From JAJPHF01 sp035293805 (GTDB taxonomy: Bacteria; Chloroflexota; UBA6077; JAJPHF01), in contig DATGMD010000044.1 in assembly GCA_035293805.1 (NCBI GenBank), forward strand, positions 124,001 to 188,000: a stretch of DNA of 64,000 nucleotides. Direction: 5' to 3'. A model generated the notes under the pieces. That model did not search any database, had not been told where the DNA came from, and saw nothing but the letters and a program-made list of their open reading frames with translations. The translations under genes were made by a program, and so were the position numbers. Shown here one piece after another: positions 44,215 to 52,580 of the stretch (position 1 is the stretch's first letter; each line of letters opens with the position of its first letter).

Positions 44215-45735
44215 TCAGCTCGCCAGGGCGCGGACGGAGACGGTGTGGAGGCCGGCAGCGCCGTCGGGCAGCGGGTCGGCGGCAATGGCGCTCTGTGTCA
44301 CGCCGGTGCCATCGGTGGCGCGCACCTTGACCGTGTACTCCCCAGGGGCAGGCGGCGTCCACTCCGCCGTCCAGAGCACCCAGGTGAGCGGCCCGAGCGG
44401 CTGCTTCAGCCGCGCCGGCTGCCACGACTGCCCGCCGTCCACGCTGTACTCGACCAGCGCGATGCCTCGGTCGCCGGCGAAGGCGACGCCGCCGATCAGC
44501 AGCGGCTCAAGGTTCGTGGTGGTCAGGGCGGCCAGCGTGTCGATCCGCGACATCGTTTTGACGATCGCGTCGTCGCTCCAGCCACGCTGCTGCCAGAAGC
44601 CTTTGAAGTCGTGATCGAGCACTTCGATCCTGCGAACCCACTTGACATTCTTCATGCCGTAGATACCCGGCACCAGCAGCCGCGCCGGATAGCCGTGCTT
44701 CGGCGTCAGCGGCTCGCCGTTCATCTCGTAGACGACGATCGTCTCTGGCTGCATCGCCTTCTCGAAGCGGATGCTGTCCCGGTAATCGTCGGCGCAGGTG
44801 AACACCACCTTGAAAGCGGCCGCAGAGGGGCCGGCCCGCGCCAGCAAGTCGCGCAGGCGCACGCCCCGCCACTGAGCGTTGCCGATCAGGTCGCCGCCCA
44901 CCTCGTTGCTGATGCACATGAGAGTGCGGTAGTCCTCGACCGCGGGCAGCGCCCGCAGCTCGTCGTAGCCGAGCGCAAAGGGGTGATCGACCTGGCCGCC
45001 GATCTCCAGACGCCAGCCCTCTACGTCGACCGTGGGGTCAGCGAAGAAGTTCTTGGACACCGTGTAGAACGTTCCCACCGGCGTGACCTCGGCGGGCATG
45101 CGGCTGAGTCCCCTGGGCACCGCCGCCGAGAGGGCCTGGGTGGCTCCACGCGACAGACCAGCGACGATCTCCCAGACGCCAACCCCGGCGGCCAGGGCGA
45201 ACACGCCGCCGATACCGGCCAGCCGCAGCAGCCGGCGTCGGCGCGGGTCGGCCTCGGGGCCGCTGGGCAGCGGGCGCACGAGCCGCGTCAGCCCGGAGAA
45301 CGCCGCCCCGTAGACGGCGAAGAGCATGGCCAGCGTGAGGGTGGCGCCGACCGCGCCCTGGCGGGTGGCGCTGCCGAACGGTCCCGCCCCCAGCGTGGCC
45401 AGCCCCAGCCAGGCCGTCGCCGCCCACAGCCCAGCGAGCCATAACAGCCCGTCGCGCAGGCCCAGGTGACGTCGCGCGGCCATCGCGCCGGCCAGCCCGC
45501 CAAGGCCGACCAAGCCGCCAACCACGCTGGCGAACAAGAGGCGCTTGGCGACGGACCCCAGCAGTGCGAGGAGAGCGTCGAACAGGGGCAGCGGCACGAC
45601 GAACGTCAGGCGATCGGCGAGCAGCTCGGCCAGCGACGGGCTATCCAGCGCCAGCCACAGGAGGAACATCGTGAGCACCGCGAGCGCGCCGGCACCCAAC
45701 CCGGCCAGGAACCCCGTGCGGCGGCTGGCGGTCAT
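44215..45735 (-). CDS. Sulfite-oxidase-like molybdopterin oxidoreductase with N-terminal membrane domain
   Basis: 506-aa fusion. Residues 1-170 hold about five membrane helices (GALAVLTMFLLWLALDSP, LLWLAGLWAATAWLGLATL, and others). A sixth helix is at about 185-205 (LLRLAGIGGVFALAAGVGV). Residues about 235-390 are the sulfite oxidase Mo-cofactor domain: LRLEIGGQV-like start, EDYRTLMCISNEVGGDLIGN with the Mo-ligand Cys, KHGYPARLLVPGIYGMKNVKW. Residues about 400-506 are an Ig-like Mo-cofactor dimerisation domain (VAFAGDRGIALVEYSVDGGQ). The enzyme would face outward and pass electrons to the membrane chain. Substrate unknown. Confidence 0.9.
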   Translation of the reverse strand: MTASRRTGFLAGLGAGALAVLTMFLLWLALDSPSLAELLADRLTFVVPLPLFDALLALLGSVAKRLLFASVVGGLVGLGGLAGAMAARRHLGLRDGLLWLAGLWAATAWLGLATLGAGPFGSATRQGAVGATLTLAMLFAVYGAAFSGLTRLVRPLPSGPEADPRRRRLLRLAGIGGVFALAAGVGVWEIVAGLSRGATQALSAAVPRGLSRMPAEVTPVGTFYTVSKNFFADPTVDVEGWRLEIGGQVDHPFALGYDELRALPAVEDYRTLMCISNEVGGDLIGNAQWRGVRLRDLLARAGPSAAAFKVVFTCADDYRDSIRFEKAMQPETIVVYEMNGEPLTPKHGYPARLLVPGIYGMKNVKWVRRIEVLDHDFKGFWQQRGWSDDAIVKTMSRIDTLAALTTTNLEPLLIGGVAFAGDRGIALVEYSVDGGQSWQPARLKQPLGPLTWVLWTAEWTPPAPGEYTVKVRATDGTGVTQSAIAADPLPDGAAGLHTVSVRALAS

Positions 45736-46116
45736 GTTACCCTCCCGGGCAGGCGGACAAGGGCGCCGGGCAGGCCCTCGACAGGACCCGCCCGGCGACC
45801 GCCTACCAGCGTCCGGCGCCGGGGCGAGGGCGGCGGCGGCAGCCGCGCCTTCGTGACACACCTGTAACCCGTCGGGCACCGACGCCGAATCTGCGACGAG
45901 AAGCGGCTAGAATGACTATCCTGAGCTAGTGTAGCGCGGCCGGTGTCGTAGCTGTATATCAATCACCCGGGACGGCCATCTCGGTGTACAGTCTGAGGAC
46001 GCATGCCGGCCGGAGCGAGCAGCTGGCGTGGAACTTGCAGCGGCGGGCGACGGCGACGTTGCCGCCCGCCGCGACCGGCTCTGGCAGCCTGCTGCCGTGT
46101 GGAGAGAATAGAGCCC
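45736..46116. other. 381-nt divergent intergenic region
   Basis: Contains promoters for the sulfite-oxidase-like gene (-) and the sensor kinase (+). AT-rich patches near 45905-45925 (GAATGACTATCC) and 45950-45962 (TGTATATCAATC) are candidate -10 areas, but no complete promoter could be assigned. Confidence 0.4.
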
Positions 46117-48105
46117 GTGAACGGAGTGGATCCCGCGCTCGCGCGGCTGGAAACGTCGCCCGTCGCCCGTGCACACACCGCACCGGAGGAGCCGGGGAAC
46201 GACGAGGCGCCGGCGCCCCCCGCCCGGCCGTGGCAAGCGAGTCTCTACCGCTCACTGCAGGCCGTCGAGGGAGCGATTCACCGCGCCGCGCGGCCTATCA
46301 CGCGCTCGTTGCGGCGCAAGCTGATGGTCACGATCGGCGTCTGCCTGCTGCCGCTGGCGCTGCTCTTCCTCGTGAGCTTCAGCCAGCGCTACGCCGACCG
46401 CCGCGCCGAGGAGCTGGCCGCCAACCGTGAGGTGGCCGAGGCGCTGGCCGTCGCCGCTGAGGCCTACGTCCGCAACCTGGACCACCAGCTTCGCTCCGTG
46501 GGCTTCGCGCTCGGGCGGCTCGACCCGGACCAGCAGCTCGCCGTGGTGCAAGCCTATCTTGCGCTGAATCGCCTGCCGTATGCCGATCTGGACCAACTTG
46601 GCCCGGCGACGCCACAGGGCCATGCGGTGCCTTACACCGACGTGGCGCTTCTCGCCCTCGTCGATCCGGACGGCACGGTGGTGGCCGCCGATCCGGCGAG
46701 CGCCGTTGGGGCCACGCTCGCCGACGCGCCCTACGTCGTGGCCGCGCGCGACGCCCCCGACCTGGCGTCCGCCGTCGTCTCCGACCTGCTGCCGGCCGCC
46801 GGCGACGATCCGCCGACCTTCGCGCTCGCCCGGCCCGTGCGCCGACCCGACGGCACGCCGGTGGGCGTGCTGGTCGCTTATGTCGATACGAGCGCGCTCG
46901 GCCGGGTGCTACCGCTGGACCGGCTGGACCAGGCGCACGGCGCGCTGGTGGACCGGCAGGGGCGGCTGGTCTACGACAGCGCGCGCCCTGACCTCCCCTG
47001 GGCGCAGCGCGACGTTTCGGCGCTCCCGCTGGTGCGCACCGCGCTCGGCGGTCGGCCGGCCGTAAGCGAGCGGTTCGACGATCCCGTGACCGGCGTCGCC
47101 AGCCTGGGCGCCGCGGCCCCCATCCCGCGGCTGGGCTGGGCCGCGACGTCGGCGCGCCCGGTCGCCGACGCGATGGCGCGCACCGACGCCGCCGCCCGTC
47201 AGGAGGGCACGATCTTCGTGCTGACGCTGCTGCTGGCCCTGGTCCTGGCCGCGTTTCTGGCCAGCACCCTCCTCCGGCCGCTGCGCGCCCTCCAGGCCGC
47301 GGTGCTGGCGCTCGCCGGCGGCGACTACGGCAGCCGCGTGCCGGCCGCGGGCGACGATGAGGTGGCCGACCTGGGCCACGCTTACAATACGATGGCCGCG
47401 CGCCTGCAAAGCCTGGAGGAGGAGCGCGAGGCGTTCGCGGCGATGGTGGCGCACGACCTCCGTAGCCCGCTGACAGCGGTGCGCGGGTCGGCGCAGCTGC
47501 TACAACAGCGCGTGCCCGAGGACCCCCTCGTCCAGCGCCGCCTAGACACGATCGTGCGCGAGACCGATCGCGTGGCCCGGCTCGCCGCCGACCTGGGCGA
47601 CGCGTCGCGCGCCGCTGCCGGCCGCCTGGAGGTGCGCCCGGTGCGGGTGGACCTGACCACCCTTACACGCGAGGCGGTGGACCGGCAGCAGGCGGCAGGC
47701 GTGACGCAGCCCTTGCAGTTCGACGCGCCCGGTGCCCCCATCTGGGTCAACGCCGATCCCGAGCGCATCGCGCAGGTCTTGGACAACCTGATCGGCAATG
47801 CGGCGAAGTACAGTCCGCCCGACCGGCCGATTCGGGTCGAGCTCGAGGCGAACGGCCAGGCGTGCCTCCGCGTGCAGGACCAGGGTCCCGGCGTGCCGCC
47901 GGATGAGCTACCGCACCTGTTCGAGCGGTTCTACCGCACGCGCGGCGCGCGGCGCGGCGATAAGAAAGGCTCGGGCCTCGGCCTGTACATCAGCCACGAG
48001 ATCGCGCAGGCTCACGGCGGGACGTTGACCGCCGAGAGCGCGCCCGGGGCCGGCAGCCGCTTCACCCTCGCCCTCCCGCTCGCCCCGCCGCCGGCCGGCC
48101 GCTAG
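46117..48105 (+). CDS. Membrane sensor histidine kinase (dCache-HAMP-HisKA-HATPase)
   Basis: 662-aa sensor kinase. First membrane helix at about 70-92 (MVTIGVCLLPLALLFLVSF), extracytoplasmic double-Cache-type sensor up to about 360, and second helix (IFVLTLLLALVLAAFLAST). A HAMP linker follows (RPLRALQAAVLALAGGDYGS), then the phospho-acceptor His in AMVAHDLRSPLTAVRG and ATP-binding motifs NLIGNAAKYSP, DQGPGVP and GSGLGLYI. Start uncertain: GTG 46117 (GGAGAG upstream) is preferred over GTG 46099. No response regulator gene adjoins it. Its stop overlaps that of the convergent NDH-2 fusion. Confidence 0.88.
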   Translation: MNGVDPALARLETSPVARAHTAPEEPGNDEAPAPPARPWQASLYRSLQAVEGAIHRAARPITRSLRRKLMVTIGVCLLPLALLFLVSFSQRYADRRAEELAANREVAEALAVAAEAYVRNLDHQLRSVGFALGRLDPDQQLAVVQAYLALNRLPYADLDQLGPATPQGHAVPYTDVALLALVDPDGTVVAADPASAVGATLADAPYVVAARDAPDLASAVVSDLLPAAGDDPPTFALARPVRRPDGTPVGVLVAYVDTSALGRVLPLDRLDQAHGALVDRQGRLVYDSARPDLPWAQRDVSALPLVRTALGGRPAVSERFDDPVTGVASLGAAAPIPRLGWAATSARPVADAMARTDAAARQEGTIFVLTLLLALVLAAFLASTLLRPLRALQAAVLALAGGDYGSRVPAAGDDEVADLGHAYNTMAARLQSLEEEREAFAAMVAHDLRSPLTAVRGSAQLLQQRVPEDPLVQRRLDTIVRETDRVARLAADLGDASRAAAGRLEVRPVRVDLTTLTREAVDRQQAAGVTQPLQFDAPGAPIWVNADPERIAQVLDNLIGNAAKYSPPDRPIRVELEANGQACLRVQDQGPGVPPDELPHLFERFYRTRGARRGDKKGSGLGLYISHEIAQAHGGTLTAESAPGAGSRFTLALPLAPPPAGR

Positions 48106-50015
48106 CTCGACTCGGCCGGCGCGGAGGCGGCGAGGCGCTCGGCCACGATGGCGTCGAGGCGCTCGCGGAAGAAGGGGCCATGTGTGGCGAGCGCCATGAA
48201 GTCGCCGCGCTCCATGCTGAGCAGGTCCACGGGAGTGATGGCGCGCACCGTGGCGTTCCGGCGGAGGCCGCGGAGCAGCGCCATCTCGCCGAAGTAGTCA
48301 CCCGCGCTCAATTCGTTCAGCCGCGTTTCGGCGCCCCCGGGCTCGATGCGCACCACTTCAACCTTGCCTTCGATGATGAGGAAGAAACGCGAACCGACAT
48401 CGCCCTGCTCGACGATGGCCTGGCCCGGCTGGTAGTGCATCCGCACGATCGAGGTGGTGCGCTCCAGCTTCAAACGCGCTGTATCGCGCGGCAGGGCAGA
48501 GCCGAGTAGCCAGTCGGCCAGCACGCGCACCTTCCGCTCCCGGCTCGGCAGCTTGGACAGGTACACACCCCGCCACAGCCACCAGGCCGGCCAGCCCGAC
48601 AGGCGCCGCCCGAACACCTCGGCCACCGCCGAGCCGTGGCCGAGCGACGCAAGCTGCCCCAGTCCGCCGAAAGCGAACGGCAGCTTGCGACCGCTGTCGA
48701 GCGTTGCCAACAGGTTGTGCGCCAGGAAGCGCGCCTCGCGGATAGCGTACTGCGCGGTCGGCGGGCATGTGCCGCCGGTGCGAGCGTCGGGCACGGCGGC
48801 CAAGTCGCCGAGCGCGTACACGCCCGGCTCGCTCGTCTGCAGATACTCGTTCACGACGACGGCGCCGCGCTCGTTGCGGCCGCACGGCACCGTCTCGACC
48901 AGCGGGTGCGGCCGGTTGCCGATAGTGGCGACGAGCGTGCGGGTGGGGAGCAAGCTCCCGTCGCGCAGCACCGCCTCGGTTGGGGTAAGCGCCGAGATAC
49001 CGCTGTTGGTCTTAACCTCGATGCCCTTGCGCTCGAGCTGGCGTTTGGCGAAGGCGGCCAGCCGCTCGTTGACCTCGGGCAGAATGCGCGGCCCCGACTG
49101 AATCAGCACCAGGCGCAGCTCGCGCCGGTCGATGCCGGGGTAGAGCGGCAAGGCGTCGTGCAGGAGATCGGCTAGCTCGGCCATCACCTCGACGCCCGAG
49201 AAGCCGCCGCCCGCGACGGCAAAGGTCAATAGGCGCCCGCGCTCGTCGGGGTCGCCCTCGGCGTCGGCCTTCTCCAACATGTCTAGCGCGTGGTTCCGCA
49301 GGCCGAAGCCGTCGCCCACCGTCTTAGCGAGAATGGCATGCTCGGTGAGGCCGGGGAAGCGCGAGAGGTCAGTTACCGAGCCGAGCGCCAGCACCAAGGA
49401 GTCGAACGCCACGGGGTAGAGACGGTCTTCCAGGCCGGTGCTCACGTGGACCTGGCGCGCGGGGAAGTCGATGGCCTGCACCTCGCCGCTAAACACCTGA
49501 GTGCGGGGCAGCAGACGGCGTAGGGGCGTCAGGATGTGCTGTGTTTCGATGCTGCCCGACACCAGCTCGGCCAGCATCGGCTGGAACAGAAAATAGTTGT
49601 CGCGGCTGATGAGCGTGACGCCCACGTCGCGGCGGCGGCGCAGGCGCTTCTCTAGCTCCAGCGCCGTGTAGACGCCGCCGAAGCCGCCGCCCAGGATCAG
49701 CACCTCGTGGCGGCGCGGCCCCTCCAGGCGGAAGCGGCGGCTACCCACCCGCAGCAGGTCGCCGGGCCGCAGCGGCGCCGGGCCGCCCAGGCGGCGCTCG
49801 TTCACGTAGGTGCCGGTCGCGGAGTGGAGGTCGCTGACCGTGACGTGGCCGTGGCTGACGACGAGCTGCGCGTGTCGCGGGGAGACGTCGGGATCGCGGA
49901 GAGGCAGACTGCTCGCGGGGTCGCTGCCCAGCGTCACCTTGCCCTCGCGCAGCAGCCGTCGCACCGAGGCGGCCTCCTCGGCGACGAGAGCCAGCGGGAC
50001 GTTGGCAGCGTTCAT
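48102..50015 (-). CDS. FHA-NDH-2-cyclic-nucleotide-binding fusion protein
   Basis: 637 aa in three parts. Residues about 10-88: FHA domain with LGSDPASSLPLRDPDVSPRH and ATGTYVNERRL, which keep the phosphothreonine-binding Ser/Arg/His/Asn pattern. Residues about 95-500: type II NADH:quinone dehydrogenase with FAD motif VLILGGGFGGVYTALEL, NADH motif FAVAGGGFSGVEVMAEL, GVYALGDLA and a C-terminal membrane-binding stretch (WPAWWLWRGVYLSKLPSRER). Residues about 515-635: cyclic-nucleotide-binding domain with GDYFGEMALLRGLRRNATVR, keeping the Glu and Arg that bind cyclic nucleotide. This suggests a respiratory dehydrogenase whose activity or location is set by cAMP and by a phosphorylated partner. 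It is divergent from a cyclase. Confidence 0.92.
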   Translation of the reverse strand: MNAANVPLALVAEEAASVRRLLREGKVTLGSDPASSLPLRDPDVSPRHAQLVVSHGHVTVSDLHSATGTYVNERRLGGPAPLRPGDLLRVGSRRFRLEGPRRHEVLILGGGFGGVYTALELEKRLRRRRDVGVTLISRDNYFLFQPMLAELVSGSIETQHILTPLRRLLPRTQVFSGEVQAIDFPARQVHVSTGLEDRLYPVAFDSLVLALGSVTDLSRFPGLTEHAILAKTVGDGFGLRNHALDMLEKADAEGDPDERGRLLTFAVAGGGFSGVEVMAELADLLHDALPLYPGIDRRELRLVLIQSGPRILPEVNERLAAFAKRQLERKGIEVKTNSGISALTPTEAVLRDGSLLPTRTLVATIGNRPHPLVETVPCGRNERGAVVVNEYLQTSEPGVYALGDLAAVPDARTGGTCPPTAQYAIREARFLAHNLLATLDSGRKLPFAFGGLGQLASLGHGSAVAEVFGRRLSGWPAWWLWRGVYLSKLPSRERKVRVLADWLLGSALPRDTARLKLERTTSIVRMHYQPGQAIVEQGDVGSRFFLIIEGKVEVVRIEPGGAETRLNELSAGDYFGEMALLRGLRRNATVRAITPVDLLSMERGDFMALATHGPFFRERLDAIVAERLAASAPAESS

Positions 50016-50197
50016 CGGCTCGGCCCTAGGCGCCCCAGGGCGCTTGCGGCCAGCGGGAGGCAAGGCGGCCTCTCGTGGCGCCGCACGGTTTTGACGCAGT
50101 GTAGCACACCGCGGGGGGCGCGACGACCACCGGCAAGGGACTCACGCACGGCGCCCACACGCGTTGTGCGCGCCGGCTTGCAGGCCTCACGGCAATG

Positions 50198-50213
50198 TGT
50201 GAAACTAATCACG
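50198..50213. promoter_or_regulatory. CRP/FNR-like palindrome between the NDH-2 fusion and the cyclase
   Basis: TGTGA-AACTAA-TCACG, matching the CRP consensus TGTGA-N6-TCACA except for the last base. It is 87 nt before the cyclase ATG and 183 nt before the NDH-2 fusion ATG. No CRP-family gene is in the window. Confidence 0.55.
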
Positions 50214-50299
50214 CTTCACGGCCGCGCTTCAGCGTGGGCTTACCTCGTGCTGGACGCAGGCGGTGCGCCGCGGAGGGCCATCCGGCACAGCGAGGGAAA

Positions 50300-52426
50300 A
50301 TGAGCATCGAGCCGGCGGCCGCCGCGCCCGCGGACCTGGCCGCGCGCGTCCGACAGCTCGAAGAGGCGCTGCGGCGCCAGGCGGTGCTGCGCGAGGTCAT
50401 GGAGGCGCTCGCCGCCGAGCCGGACCTGGACACCCTCATTCAGCTAGTCCTCGCCCGCATCACCGACGCCATGCGCGCCGACCGCGCCAGCTTATTTCTC
50501 CTCGACCCGACGCGGGGCGACCTCTGGACCCGCATCGTGGACGGCGACCAGATCCGCGAGATTCGGCTGCCGCTCGGCCAGGGTATCGCCGGCCACGTCG
50601 CCGCAAGCGGCGACACGGTGAACATCCCCGACGCTTACCAGGATCCCCGCTTCAACCCGGCGTTCGACCGGGCGAGCGGCTACCGCACGCGAACCATTCT
50701 GTGTACGCCGCTCGTCGGGCGCGATGGCGCGCGCCTCGGGGCGGTACAAGTGCTGAACAAGGCTGAGGGCGTCTTTACGCCCGAGGACGAGGCGCTGTTG
50801 GCCGCGCTTGGCACCCAAGTCACTATTGCCCTGCGCAACGCGGCGCTGCTCGAAGCCGAGCGCCGCGAGACCGAGCGGCGCGCTCTCCTACTCGATGTGA
50901 TGCGCAGCCTGTCGTCTGAGCTGGAGCTGGACGCGCTGCTCGATGCGATCATGGCGCGGACGACCGAGGCCATGCGCGCCGATCGCAGCACGCTGTTTCT
51001 GGTCGACGCGAGCCGGCGCGAGCTGTGGTCCAAAGTGGCGCAGGGCATGGAGCGAGCCGAGATTCGGTTCCCGATGCACGTCGGCATCGCCGGCCACGTC
51101 GCGACCACTGGCGAGACCCTGAACATCACGGACGCGTACGCCGAGCCACGCTTCAACAAGGACGTCGACCGCCTCAGCGGCTATCGCACGCGTACTATGC
51201 TCTGCATGCCCCTGCGGAACGCGAACGGCACCGTCATTGGGGTGATGCAATGCCTGAATAAACAGGATGGCGTGTTCACGGCCGAGGACGAGACGCTACT
51301 GGGCGCGCTGTGCTCGCAGGCCGCCATCGCCCTCGAGAACGCTCGGCTATTCGAAGAAGTCGTGGCCATGAAGAACTACAACGAGAGCATCCTGCGGAGC
51401 ATGGCCACCGGGGTGCTGGCCATTGATACCGAGAGCCGAGTAACCACGATCAATCCCGCCGCGCTGCGCATCCTCGGCATCGAGGAGGACCGGGAGCTGG
51501 TGGGCCGCGCGTATGGTGAGGTACTCCTCACGAGCCTCAACCCCGAGCTGGACACCGCAGTAACGCGCGTGCTGACCACCGGAGCGCCGCAGGACTCCTA
51601 CGACCGCCCCATCACGACCCATCGCGGCCAGACTATGAAGCTCAACCTCAAGGGCATCGCCCTGCACGACGCGCACCAGCAGCGGCTTGGCATGGTACTG
51701 GTCATCGAGGACATCACTGAGAAGCAGCGCGCCGTCTCGGCGCTGTCGCGGCTCGTCAGCCACCAAGTCGCCGACCGAGTGATGAGTCAGGATATCCTGC
51801 AGCTCGGCGGCAGCCGCAACAAGGTGACCGTGCTGATGTCCGACATCCGCGACTTCACCACGTTTTCCGAGACGACCGATGCGGAAGAAGTGGTGGCCAT
51901 GCTCAATAGCTACTTCACGCGGATGACCGAGGCGATCTTCGACGAGGGCGGCGCGGTGGACAAGTTCATTGGCGACGCCATCATGGCCATCTTTGGCTGG
52001 CCGGAGGCGCACGACGACGCGGCCCTGCGCGCCGTGCGCGCGGCCGTCGAGATTCGACGGCGGCTGTATGCCTTCAACGCGGCCCGCCGCGCACAGGGGA
52101 AGCCGCCGATCGAGAACGGCATTGGTCTGTGCAACGGGGAGGTCGTGTCGGGCGGGATCGGCTCGGAGACGCGCCTCGACTTGACGGTGATCGGCGACAC
52201 GGTCAACGTGGCCGCACGACTTGAGGGCCTGAGCAAGCAGTTCGCCTGCAAGATCCTGTTGAACGAGGCCGTCTACCAGGAGATCCGCGAGCACTTCCCC
52301 TGCGTGTTCCTGGGAGCCGAGCAGGTGAAGGGCCGGGCCGAGGCGGTGCGCGTGTACGGCATCCCAGAGACGTTCGTCGAACGCCTCCGGAGCGGTCGGC
52401 GAGCGCGGCCGCTGGCCAGCACCTAA
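50300..52426 (+). CDS. Class III adenylate (or guanylate) cyclase with two GAF domains and a PAS domain
   Basis: 708-aa soluble cyclase. Two similar GAF domains (about 35-185 and 205-350), both with GIAGHVA and NI-DAY-PRFN segments; then a PAS domain (about 365-470, SILRSMATGVLAIDTESRVT). The cyclase homology domain covers about 510-690, with VTVLMSDIRDFTTFSE (metal-binding Asp), VDKFIGDAIMAIFGWPEA (second Asp and a Lys at the purine-selecting position) and LTVIGDTVNVAARLEGL. The Lys and the Thr before IGD fit adenylate rather than guanylate cyclases, as in cyanobacterial CyaB1, so the product is probably cAMP. ATG 50300 follows GAGGG. Confidence 0.9.
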   Translation: MSIEPAAAAPADLAARVRQLEEALRRQAVLREVMEALAAEPDLDTLIQLVLARITDAMRADRASLFLLDPTRGDLWTRIVDGDQIREIRLPLGQGIAGHVAASGDTVNIPDAYQDPRFNPAFDRASGYRTRTILCTPLVGRDGARLGAVQVLNKAEGVFTPEDEALLAALGTQVTIALRNAALLEAERRETERRALLLDVMRSLSSELELDALLDAIMARTTEAMRADRSTLFLVDASRRELWSKVAQGMERAEIRFPMHVGIAGHVATTGETLNITDAYAEPRFNKDVDRLSGYRTRTMLCMPLRNANGTVIGVMQCLNKQDGVFTAEDETLLGALCSQAAIALENARLFEEVVAMKNYNESILRSMATGVLAIDTESRVTTINPAALRILGIEEDRELVGRAYGEVLLTSLNPELDTAVTRVLTTGAPQDSYDRPITTHRGQTMKLNLKGIALHDAHQQRLGMVLVIEDITEKQRAVSALSRLVSHQVADRVMSQDILQLGGSRNKVTVLMSDIRDFTTFSETTDAEEVVAMLNSYFTRMTEAIFDEGGAVDKFIGDAIMAIFGWPEAHDDAALRAVRAAVEIRRRLYAFNAARRAQGKPPIENGIGLCNGEVVSGGIGSETRLDLTVIGDTVNVAARLEGLSKQFACKILLNEAVYQEIREHFPCVFLGAEQVKGRAEAVRVYGIPETFVERLRSGRRARPLAST

Positions 52427-52531
52427 CCGGGTGCGCCGCCGGGTGGCGCGAACTCGGCGTCAGCAGCCGCCGAGCCTGTCACTGGCACCAGCGCTCCGCT
52501 TGTTCGATGGTGAGGTCACCGTCACAAAAGG

Positions 52532-52560
52532 GGGCCGGGGCGGCGTGAGCGCCCCGGCCC
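52532..52560 (-). terminator. Intrinsic terminator of the cupredoxin-like gene
   Basis: 11-bp perfect stem (GGGCCGGGGCG and complement) with a 7-nt loop; on the minus strand it is followed by CTTTTGTG. It lies 20 nt past the gene's stop and may also end the convergent cyclase transcript. Confidence 0.7.
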
Positions 52561-52580
52561 TCGTTCCCGTGCGGTCGTGC

